A stretch of DNA of 64,000 bases from Streptomyces cinerochromogenes (GTDB lineage Bacteria; Actinomycetota; Actinomycetes; Streptomycetales; Streptomycetaceae), in contig NZ_BMRM01000013.1 of assembly GCF_014648635.1 (NCBI RefSeq), positions 227,321-291,320 on the forward strand, read 5' to 3'. Under the pieces are notes generated by a model that was not told the origin of the DNA, did no database searches, and saw only the letters and a list, made by a program, of their open reading frames with translations. Below, one piece after another: positions 58,142 to 64,000 of the stretch. The translations under genes and the position numbers were made by a program. Position 1 is the stretch's first letter, and each line of letters starts with the position of its first letter.

Positions 58142-59453
58142 AGAACTCCGCGAGGTTCTGCCGGAGGGTGTTGCCCGGGGTGTAGGCAGTGCGGGTCAGT
58201 CCGCGCCGCTGGAGCGCCGGGACGAGTCCGTCGGTGACCTCGGCGATGTAGCGCCGGTTGAGCCGGAGCAGCGGTGTGGTGATCATGAATCCGTCGCCGC
58301 CGACCTCCTCCATCACCTCGCCCATCCGCTCGGCGACCTGGTCCGGGGTGCCGACCAGGTCCACGGAGGACACCAGGCCTCCGGCCCCGTCGATGACGAG
58401 TTCGCGCAGGGTCTTGCCGCTCCCCCACTGCTGGAACTTGTCGAGGGTGCCCTGCTCGCCGTTGGTGGTCAGCTTCTCCGGCAGCGGCTCGTCGAGGTCG
58501 AACCGGGCGAAGTCGATCTCGGTGAGGGCCGACACCTGGGCCAGGATGTCCTGGATGAACTGCGGCGAGGAGACCATGCGGGCCTGCTTGTCGCGGGCGT
58601 CCTGCTCGGTCTCGCCGAGGGTCGGCGTGACGCAGAACAGCACCTTGACGGAGTCCGGATCGCGCCCGTTCTCCGCGGCCCGGCGCCGTACGTCGTCGCG
58701 GAACTCCTTCATGCTCTCGGGGCCGCTGGCGATGGCGATGATGGAGTCGGCGTTGCGCGCGGCGAACGCCCGGCCCCGCGGTGAGGCTCCGGCCTGCACG
58801 AACGCCGGCCGGTGCTGGGGCGAGGGGACCGTGTTGAGGGGGCCGCGCACGCTGAAGTACTTGCCGCGGAAGTGGATGGGCCGGACCTTGGTGTGGTCGG
58901 CGTAGACGCCGTTCTCCCGGTCCAGGACGACCGCGTCCGGGTCCCAGGAGTCGAACAGCTCCTTGACGACGTCCACGTACTCGTCGGCCATCTCGTAGCG
59001 GACGTCCCGGGGCGGCAGCTTGTCCAGGCCGAAGTTCTGCGCGGCCAGGTCCTCGGCGCTGGTGACGATGTTCCAGCCGAACCGGCCGCCCAGCATGCTG
59101 TCCATGGTGGAGGAGAGGCGGGCGGTCATGAACGGCGGGTAGGCCAGGGTGGACAGCGTGGCCACGACGCCGAGGCGGGTGGTGGCCAGGCCCATGGCCA
59201 CGGCGAGCGGCACGGGGTCGTGCTTGGGGACGACCATGGCCTGCTTGAGGGCGGCCTCGGAGGAGCCGCCGTAGCTCTCCGGGACCATCAGCTTGTCCTC
59301 GACGATCACGTAGTCGAAACAGGCGCGTTCGAGGGCCTGGGCGACCTCGGTGTGGAACCGTCCGTCCCAGGGGGAGCCGCCGGTGCCGAAGGGGCCCTGC
59401 CAGTCGTCGGGGGTGAAGTTGAAGATGAAGGCGAGGTGGAACTTCCGGGTCAC
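58140..59453 (-). CDS. LLM-class flavin-dependent monooxygenase, NtaA/SnaA/DszA type
   Basis: A 437-residue TIM-barrel monooxygenase. FHLAFIFNFTPDDWQGPFG, YVIVEDKLMVPESYGG, STMDSMLGGRFGWNIVTS and AEDLAAQNFG match the NtaA/SnaA/DszA branch, which uses FMNH2 from a separate reductase to hydroxylate or cleave C-N or C-S bonds. The reductase could be the gene at 62204-62773. The start overlaps the stop of the creatininase-family gene by ATGA, so it is the last gene of a coupled operon. The length and family are normal. The substrate is not known; the neighbours suggest a pyrimidine- or amide-containing compound. Confidence 0.92.
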   Translation of the reverse strand: MTRKFHLAFIFNFTPDDWQGPFGTGGSPWDGRFHTEVAQALERACFDYVIVEDKLMVPESYGGSSEAALKQAMVVPKHDPVPLAVAMGLATTRLGVVATLSTLAYPPFMTARLSSTMDSMLGGRFGWNIVTSAEDLAAQNFGLDKLPPRDVRYEMADEYVDVVKELFDSWDPDAVVLDRENGVYADHTKVRPIHFRGKYFSVRGPLNTVPSPQHRPAFVQAGASPRGRAFAARNADSIIAIASGPESMKEFRDDVRRRAAENGRDPDSVKVLFCVTPTLGETEQDARDKQARMVSSPQFIQDILAQVSALTEIDFARFDLDEPLPEKLTTNGEQGTLDKFQQWGSGKTLRELVIDGAGGLVSSVDLVGTPDQVAERMGEVMEEVGGDGFMITTPLLRLNRRYIAEVTDGLVPALQRRGLTRTAYTPGNTLRQNLAEF

Positions 59454-60295
59454 GGGTGCTTTCCTCCGGGCTGGGCGGAGCGGCTGTTGCCGGTCGGGGG
59501 GCGGCGGTCGGGGCGGGTCTGCGCGAAGAGGAGTCCCTCGCCCTCGCGCACCAGCGTGACGGCCTCGTCGAGGACATGGCGCAGGAGCTTCTCGCCCAGC
59601 GCGGCACTGGATCCCGACGTCGAGGACAGGATGCCGCGGTTGCTGATCTGGTCGACGTCGACCGGGTGCAGGTACACGCCGGCCCGGGGCGGGCGGTCGT
59701 GGTCGGGGCGCTCAGGGGTGACGAGGTCCGGGTGCAGGTGGAGCATCAGGCTGGTCTCGGTGACGCCGGCGTGCTCGGCGTGCCAGCCGGGGAACTCGGC
59801 GATCTCGGCGTCGGTCCAGGTCTCCCGCACCAGGCTCCACCAGCTGAACGCGAACACCTCGGTGGTGTCCAGCAGGCCCTGCTGACGCACCTGGTCCAGC
59901 GCCTCGAAGAGGAACGGCTCGTTCTCGTAGTGGCCGTTGACCACGACGAGGCGGGCCATGGGCAGCCGGAGCAGGGAGGTGAGCGTCTCCCGCAGGAGGT
60001 CGATCAGGGTGCCGCCGGTGAGATGCACGGTGCCGGGGAAGTGGAGGCCGCCGCCGCTCTGCGGGAGCGAGCGGGCGCCGACGGCCTGCGCGGGCAGGGT
60101 GAAGGCGTCCAGTTCGCGGGCGATGCCGTCGGCGAAGGCCTCGGCGAGGAGCAGGTCGACGGAGAGCGGCAGGTGGGGGCCGTGCTGCTCCACGGCCCCG
60201 ATGGGCCACACCACCGTCCGGCCGCGTACGGCGTCGGTGACCTGGGTGCTGGTCAGATCGGTCAGCCGGCGCGGGGCGGTACGGTCGTCCCTCAT
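59450..60295 (-). CDS. Creatininase-family amidohydrolase
   Basis: A 281-residue metal hydrolase of the creatininase/MftE/FAPy-deformylase family. VWPIGAVEQHGPHLPLSVD has the Glu and His metal ligands. VVNGHYENEPFL is the Asn-Gly-His region, and EFPGWHAEHAGVTETSLMLHL supplies the His and Glu of the second metal site. Members open or cleave cyclic amides, formamidopyrimidines and peptide tails. Its ATG overlaps the dihydroorotate dehydrogenase-like stop (ATGA) and its stop overlaps the LLM start, so the three are produced together. A reaction on a ring amide made by the neighbouring enzymes is an inference. Confidence 0.92.
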   Translation of the reverse strand: MRDDRTAPRRLTDLTSTQVTDAVRGRTVVWPIGAVEQHGPHLPLSVDLLLAEAFADGIARELDAFTLPAQAVGARSLPQSGGGLHFPGTVHLTGGTLIDLLRETLTSLLRLPMARLVVVNGHYENEPFLFEALDQVRQQGLLDTTEVFAFSWWSLVRETWTDAEIAEFPGWHAEHAGVTETSLMLHLHPDLVTPERPDHDRPPRAGVYLHPVDVDQISNRGILSSTSGSSAALGEKLLRHVLDEAVTLVREGEGLLFAQTRPDRRPPTGNSRSAQPGGKHP

Positions 60296-61254
60296 GCCGT
60301 CGCCCCCTGCGGTGCGGGTTCCGGCGACGCCGGGTCCGCCGGTGCCTGGCCCCTCGCGGTCGCGTCCGCCGGTGCCTGGCCCGTCGCCGTCGGGTCCGCC
60401 GCGCGGCCCCCGGGGCCCACGAGGTCCCGGGTCTCGGCGAGGATGCGTTGCAGGGTGTCGTACATGTCGGTGTGCAGGGCGGTGTAGACCTGGGCGGCGT
60501 TCGCGCCCACGGCGAGGTAGTCGGCCACGTCCCGGCCGCTCCCGACGCCGCCGCTGGCGAGGATCGGCAGGTCGAAGCCGCGCCGGCGCAGCTGCCAGAT
60601 CGCGGCCAGCACCAGGGGTTTGAGGCCGGCGCCCGAGTAGCCGAAGACACCGCCCAGTTCGAGGGTGCCGGTCTCCGGTGACACGGCGGCTCCGGCGATG
60701 GTGTCGCTGAGGGTGACGGCGTCCGCGCCGCCGGCGATGGCCGCGCGGACCCGGTCGTGCAGGCCCTCGCCGATGGCCAGCTTCACGGCGATCGGCAGGC
60801 TGGTACGGCCGCGTGTCTCGGCGGTGTAGGCGTAGACCCGGTCGGGGTTGTCGTCGTCCAGGCCGTCCTCCTCGTTGAGGCAGGAGATGCCCAGCTCCAG
60901 CGCCCGGCACCCGGTGGCCTCGACATCCGCGGCGAGCGCGGCGAGTTCGGCGGGGGTGTCGGCGTGCACGGAGGCGATGACGGGCAGGCCGTCGTCGGCG
61001 AACGAACGCAGCACGCCCAGCCAGTGGTTGACGCTGCGTTTGGAGTACGTGGTGCTGTTCAGCATGCCGACGGGCAGCCGCAGGATGCGCTCGTCCAGCC
61101 CGGTCGGCGGGCTGGGGTGGATGGTCTTGGTGACGACGGCACCGGCTCCCTTCTCGATCAGTCTGCGGATGTTGCGTTCCTGGTCGGTCAGCAACCCGGA
61201 TCCCACGATCACGGGGTTGGCGATCGGCAGGCCCAGTACGGCCAAGTCGGGCAC
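60292..61254 (-). CDS. Dihydroorotate dehydrogenase-like flavoprotein (class 1 type)
   Basis: A 320-residue TIM-barrel flavoprotein of the PyrD/dihydropyrimidine-dehydrogenase branch. IANPVIVGSGLLTDQERNI opens the barrel, GAGAVVTKTI and PVGMLNSTTYSK follow, and CRALELGISCLNEEDG and LPIAVKLAIGEG are the catalytic-side strands. GGVGSGRDVADYLAVGANAAQVYTAL binds the FMN phosphate. A Pro/Ala tail of about 35 residues with an 11-residue repeat (GQAPADATARG) is added at the C-terminus. It is not the chromosomal pyr-operon copy by context. A role in oxidising or reducing a dihydropyrimidine-like ring is the family-based reading. Confidence 0.88.
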   Translation of the reverse strand: MPDLAVLGLPIANPVIVGSGLLTDQERNIRRLIEKGAGAVVTKTIHPSPPTGLDERILRLPVGMLNSTTYSKRSVNHWLGVLRSFADDGLPVIASVHADTPAELAALAADVEATGCRALELGISCLNEEDGLDDDNPDRVYAYTAETRGRTSLPIAVKLAIGEGLHDRVRAAIAGGADAVTLSDTIAGAAVSPETGTLELGGVFGYSGAGLKPLVLAAIWQLRRRGFDLPILASGGVGSGRDVADYLAVGANAAQVYTALHTDMYDTLQRILAETRDLVGPGGRAADPTATGQAPADATARGQAPADPASPEPAPQGATA

Positions 61255-61295
61255 TTCTCACTCCGTCCGGCGGATGGCTGCGGGGCGCTGGTCGG

Positions 61296-61859
61296 TCAGG
61301 CGACGAGGCCGGCGACGATCGCCTCGCGCTGGCGTTCGGTGGCCGCGAGGACGGCGTCGACCAGGAGGGCGGGCTTCTGGGTGAAGTCGTCGTAGTCGAT
61401 GACCTGGACGGCACCCACCCGGTGCAGGCCCTTCAGCAGGTGGCTCGCGGACTCGGCGAACGGCTGCTTGGTGATCATCACGATGGGGCGGCCGAGCGCC
61501 GTGGCCCAGCCCAGCTCGACGTGGGTGCCGTCGGTGCGGCGCAGCGTGCCGTCGTCCAGCAGCGGCAGCACGGGGACGAAGACGTCGCACTTCCTCATCC
61601 AGCGGAAGTCGCGCACCGACACCTGCTCCGGGGTGAAGGCCGCGGTCTGCTCCCCGAACTTCTCCACGACGTGCGCCGAGAAGACGGTGGCACCGTGCTC
61701 GGTGACGGTGCCGATGGCCGTGGTGATGGCGTCCTGTAACCCCCCGACGAACCCGGTGCTCAGGATGGCGTGCTGGATGGGGCCGCCCACGAACACGTCG
61801 AGGCCGCTCAGGACGCCGTCCGCCGGCTCGGGCGCGTCGACGATGATGTTCTCCGCCAT
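61296..61859 (-). CDS. Nucleoside 2-deoxyribosyltransferase-like protein
   Basis: A 187-residue protein of the nucleoside 2-deoxyribosyltransferase-like fold. GLDVFVGGPIQHAILSTGF is the N-terminal nucleotide-binding strand. RWMRKCDVFVPVLPLLDDG and RTDGTHVELGWATALGRPIV give the conserved Asp and the Glu of the catalytic HVELG segment. Family members cleave or transfer the N-glycosidic bond of (deoxy)nucleosides or nucleotides. It lies 41 bases upstream of the dihydroorotate-dehydrogenase-like gene in the same direction. With the CTP synthase nearby it supports a pyrimidine nucleoside theme. Whether it transfers or hydrolyses is not decided. Confidence 0.85.
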   Translation of the reverse strand: MAENIIVDAPEPADGVLSGLDVFVGGPIQHAILSTGFVGGLQDAITTAIGTVTEHGATVFSAHVVEKFGEQTAAFTPEQVSVRDFRWMRKCDVFVPVLPLLDDGTLRRTDGTHVELGWATALGRPIVMITKQPFAESASHLLKGLHRVGAVQVIDYDDFTQKPALLVDAVLAATERQREAIVAGLVA

Positions 61860-61943
61860 GTGCGGTGCTCCTCTTCAGGGAAGGAAGGCCCTGCGGGCAG
61901 CAGGGCTGGTCACGGCCGGGCAGCCTGCGGGCGGGCCCGGCCG

Positions 61944-62030
61944 GGGATACGGGGACAGGGATACGGGTGCACGGGTACGAGTGCACAGGGCACGAGTGCA
62001 CGGATACGGGTGCACGGGATACGGCGGCAC
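61944..62030. repeat. 14-15-bp imperfect tandem repeat with phased GTGCAC palindromes
   Basis: About six units of the type GGGATACGGGTGCAC run in tandem. GTGCAC starts at 61967, 61981, 61996 and 62010, i.e. spaced 14, 15 and 14 bases. Regular spacing of a six-base palindrome is unusual for plain slippage products. Confidence 0.75.
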
Positions 62031-62153
62031 CCGGGAGGATCGGGGCAGCGCGGGGCCCGCGCTGCCCGCCGGCCCTCGGGGGACCCCGCCGACCCTCGGG
62101 GGACACAGGGACCGTGGCGTTGCCGAACGGCCCGGATCGGTGGGTGATTCCGT

Positions 62154-62192
62154 GGGGACGGGGGACGGGGGACGGGGGACGGGGGACGGGGG
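62154..62192. repeat. GGGGGAC heptanucleotide run
   Basis: Five tandem GGGGACG units followed by a longer G run lie just past the flavin reductase stop codon. At least five runs of four or more G make a G-quadruplex on the + strand possible. Confidence 0.8.
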
Positions 62193-62203
62193 GCGGGGAG
62201 GCG

Positions 62204-62773
62204 TCAGGGGGTGGCGTCGAGCCGTGCGTACCGGCCGAGGTGGTAGAGCAGCGGCGGCCGGGCCTCCGCCGGGGCGACGAGCCGGCGGACGTCGCCGATG
62301 ACCACGAGGTGGTCCCCGCCGTCGTGTTCGGCGTGCACCCGGCAGTCGATCCACGCGGCGGCGCCGGCGAGCCGGGGCGAGCCGTCGGGTGAGAGATCCC
62401 AGTCCACCCCGTGGAACTTGTCGCCGCCGGACCGCGCGAACCGGTCGCTGAGCGTCCGCTGCTGCTGCGCCAGCACGTTGACGCAGAAGAAGCCGCTGTC
62501 GCTGATCGCCGGCCAGCTGGCCGAGGTGCGGCTGACGCACAGCACGACGCGTGGCGGGTCGAGTGACAGGGAGGAGAACGCCTGGCAGGTGAAGCCCATC
62601 GGCGTCTCGGCTCCCATGCCGGTGATCACGGTGACGCCGGTACAGAAGTGCCCCAGCACGGAGCGGAACTGACCGGAGGTGACCGGGTTGTCGACTGCTG
62701 CGGAGGTGCTCTCGCCTAACAAGCTCTGTCCTCTCGGCCTGATCGGCCTGTACGGGTACAAGAAGCTCACCAC
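62204..62773 (-). CDS. Flavin reductase (HpaC/RutF-like)
   Basis: A 189-residue flavin reductase-like protein starting at a GTG. FRSVLGHFCTGVTVITG, TCQAFSSLSLDPPRVVLCVS and FCVNVLAQQQRTLSDRFA match the split-barrel family that supplies FMNH2 or FADH2 to two-component monooxygenases, and GVDWDLSPDGSPRLAGAAAWIDC completes the fold. It is the natural partner for the LLM monooxygenase at the end of the same operon. It is divergent from the Lrp-type regulator with a 99-base gap. An internal ATG near 62700 (residue 25) would shorten it and still keep the whole domain. Confidence 0.9.
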   Translation of the reverse strand: MVSFLYPYRPIRPRGQSLLGESTSAAVDNPVTSGQFRSVLGHFCTGVTVITGMGAETPMGFTCQAFSSLSLDPPRVVLCVSRTSASWPAISDSGFFCVNVLAQQQRTLSDRFARSGGDKFHGVDWDLSPDGSPRLAGAAAWIDCRVHAEHDGGDHLVVIGDVRRLVAPAEARPPLLYHLGRYARLDATP

Positions 62774-62792
62774 GCGTCACGGTTGGTGACGA

Positions 62793-62849
62793 TGCGACAG
62801 TCTGACCCAAGTGATCGGTTGCGACAACTGCCCTATTCTTTTTGATAAA
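62793..62849 (+). promoter_or_regulatory. Divergent promoter of the Lrp-type regulator with TGCGACA repeats
   Basis: TTGCGA (62819-62824) and GATAAA (62844-62849) are possible -35 and -10 boxes of the regulator gene. Two TGCGACA direct repeats (62793-62799 and 62820-62826) lie 27 bases apart, the second over the -35 box. This AT-richer stretch stands out from the surroundings and is a likely autoregulatory site. Confidence 0.4.
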
Positions 62850-62872
62850 GATCCTGCCATCATGAGGTCCCG

Positions 62873-63871
62873 ATGAATGATTCCGACATCCTCGATGCAG
62901 TTGACCATCGAATCATCGCTGCTCTCCAGATCAATCCGCGGGCCGGGGTGGCAGAGGTCGGCCGCATTCTGGGCGAGCACGAACGCTCCGTGGCCCGTCG
63001 CCTCCAGCGGCTGCTGAATCTGGAGATCGTCCACTTCACAGCGGAGTACGAGCGGCTGCGCAGTGCGCCGGGCCACTCGGCCTGGCTGCGTCTGAAGGCC
63101 CGACCCGGTTGTCTGGAAGCCGTTGGTGACACGTTGGCGCGGCGCGTCGATGCGCTTAACGTCGCCGCAGTGAGCGGTGCGCCGGGCCTGCTGTGGTGCG
63201 AGCTGGCGATTCCGGACCGGCCGCTCCTGCACGCCCTGGCGGAAGGGGTCCCGGGCCTCCCCGACGCGGAGGTGCTCGACATGTGCCTCACACTGCGCCC
63301 CTTCAAGACGGCGGCCGAGTGGCACGCCCCGGTGCTCACCGACGAGGAGGAGAGGCTCTTGCGGGCCAGCCTGGTCCAGCCCCTGCCCGTACCCGCGGAC
63401 CGCTACGAGCCCACACCCACCGACGAACGGGTGGCCGGCCTGCTGCGGCACAACGCCCGGGTCTCCCTCACCGAGCTGGCCAGGGAACTGGGCTTCTCCA
63501 CGGCCACGGCCGGCCGGCGGCTCGCCTCGCTGCTGGAACGGCGGGTGCTGCGCCTGCGCACCGCGGTGGACCCCGCCCTGCTGGGCCGGCCGGCCCGCAT
63601 CCTGCTGCGCCTCAAGGTCCGCCCCGCGGGCCTGGAGAAGGTGGGCACGGCCCTGGCCGCGCACCGGGACGTGCACTGCTGCACGGCCGTCACGGGACCG
63701 TACGCCCTCCTGGCGGAGGTCTGCCTCCCGCACGAGAAGGACGTCTACGGCTTCCTCGTCGACGTCCTCGGTCCGGCCGGGGACGTCACCGACCTGGACA
63801 CCGCGGTCATCACCCGCGCCTACAGCCCCGGCCCCGGCCCGGACACCCCGCTCCGCCAGGCCTCCACCTGA
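62873..63871 (+). CDS. Double Lrp/AsnC-family regulator
   Basis: A 332-residue protein made of two Lrp/AsnC units in tandem. The first has LDAVDHRIIAALQINPRAGVAEVGRILGEHERSVARRLQRL as its winged helix. The second has TPTDERVAGLLRHNARVSLTELARELGFSTATAGRRLASLLERR. Each is followed by a partial RAM ligand-binding domain (LRLKARPGCLEAVG and LRLKVRPAGLEKVG). It would bind an amino acid or similar ligand and control the divergent operon. The ATG at 62873 has GAGG upstream. A CTP synthase start follows 26 bases after its stop, so the two are probably one transcript. Confidence 0.92.
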   Translation: MNDSDILDAVDHRIIAALQINPRAGVAEVGRILGEHERSVARRLQRLLNLEIVHFTAEYERLRSAPGHSAWLRLKARPGCLEAVGDTLARRVDALNVAAVSGAPGLLWCELAIPDRPLLHALAEGVPGLPDAEVLDMCLTLRPFKTAAEWHAPVLTDEEERLLRASLVQPLPVPADRYEPTPTDERVAGLLRHNARVSLTELARELGFSTATAGRRLASLLERRVLRLRTAVDPALLGRPARILLRLKVRPAGLEKVGTALAAHRDVHCCTAVTGPYALLAEVCLPHEKDVYGFLVDVLGPAGDVTDLDTAVITRAYSPGPGPDTPLRQAST

Positions 63872-63897
63872 CTCACCGCGACCACGGGAGCCCCCTC

Positions 63898-64000
63898 TTG
63901 GCCACGCCGCCCGCCGCTGTCCGCCCCGGTCCGCCCGGACCCACCAAGCACATCTTCGTCACCGGGGGTGTCGCCTCCTCGCTCGGCAAGGGTCTGACCG
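63898..64000 (+). CDS. pyrG: CTP synthase, N-terminal part (continues beyond window)
   Basis: Only 34 residues are visible, starting at a TTG with GGGAG 7 bases upstream. TKHIFVTGGVASSLGKGLT is the highly conserved N-terminal ATP-binding signature of CTP synthase, so the identification is firm even from this short piece. A Pro-rich N-terminal extension of about 15 residues precedes it. It starts 26 bases after the Lrp-type gene and lies next to pyrimidine-related enzymes, which is not the usual chromosomal setting of pyrG in streptomycetes. It may be a second, pathway-linked copy that supplies CTP or resists an inhibitor of the housekeeping enzyme. Confidence 0.88.
   Translation, partial: MATPPAAVRPGPPGPTKHIFVTGGVASSLGKGLT

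Larger units (their letters stand above)
61860..62203. other. Repeat-rich gap between operon genes
   Basis: These 344 bases separate the flavin reductase stop from the deoxyribosyltransferase start and contain no supported gene. They hold a 14-15-bp repeat with phased GTGCAC palindromes (61944-62030) and a GGGGGAC run (62154-62192). GGAGGA-like sequence occurs just upstream of the deoxyribosyltransferase ATG (read on the minus strand). The operon promoter may be here, or the mRNA leader may be long. Confidence 0.55.

Overview
The window is very GC-rich actinobacterial DNA with strong third-position GC bias. GTG and TTG starts, 4-8 bp ATGA-type gene overlaps, AfsR/SARP regulators, mycothiol-type DinB proteins and a chloramphenicol phosphotransferase all point to Streptomyces or a close relative. 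Gene density is high, and most long alternative-frame ORFs are GC shadows.

Region 1 (1-23.65 kb) is the right part of a non-ribosomal lipopeptide gene cluster that runs off the left edge. A leftward, translationally coupled operon encodes a type II thioesterase, a C-A-PCP protein, a C-A(Ser-like)-N-methyltransferase-PCP protein and a fatty acyl-AMP ligase-ACP-C protein that should load the lipid starter. A rightward operon encodes another C-A-PCP protein, a GNAT acyltransferase, a VioC-type Fe(II)/2-oxoglutarate amino-acid hydroxylase and a free-standing condensation domain whose active site ends in DE instead of DG. A leftward gene encodes a truncated Cy/C lobe fused to an adenylation domain with no carrier domain. 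It is divergent from a free condensation domain and a free PCP, so one module appears to be split into separate proteins. Both divergent promoter regions carry the same 21-bp dyad-like element, which suggests one cluster regulator.

Region 2 (23.9-29.8 kb) holds a FUSC-type membrane protein and, divergent from it, a rifamycin-resistance cassette. A glycosyltransferase of the Rgt type and a HelR-type RNA-polymerase-protecting ATPase lie behind a promoter carrying a palindrome that matches the rifamycin-associated element (RAE).

Region 3 (29.8-43 kb) is a mixed chromosomal stretch. It contains an NlpC/P60 hydrolase, a giant HTH-nSTAND-WD40 protein with 14 WD repeats, a secreted I36-like inhibitor, a 15-copy 26-bp repeat array, an SDR, a Tat-exported GH88 hydrolase, a SnoaL-like protein, a diaminopropionate ammonia-lyase-like PLP enzyme, a DinB/MDMPI protein, an FG-GAP protein and a lysine-repeat winged-helix protein.

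Region 4 (43-58 kb) holds an imine-reductase/HIBADH-like dehydrogenase, a full AfsR-type regulator, a chloramphenicol phosphotransferase and a C-terminally shortened second AfsR-type regulator. It continues with a CPBP protease, a tandem histidine kinase whose second half is degenerate, its NarL-type response regulator, an SDR, a YihY-type membrane protein and a divergent HxlR regulator/DHA2 efflux pair.

Region 5 (58.1-64 kb) is a coupled operon of an LLM monooxygenase, a creatininase-family amidohydrolase, a class 1-like dihydroorotate dehydrogenase, a nucleoside deoxyribosyltransferase-like protein and a flavin reductase. It is divergent from a double Lrp/AsnC regulator, which is followed after 26 bp by a CTP synthase start cut by the window edge. 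The pyrimidine-handling theme suggests a small nucleoside- or pyrimidine-related pathway with its own CTP synthase. No tRNA, rRNA, insertion sequence or CRISPR array was found.
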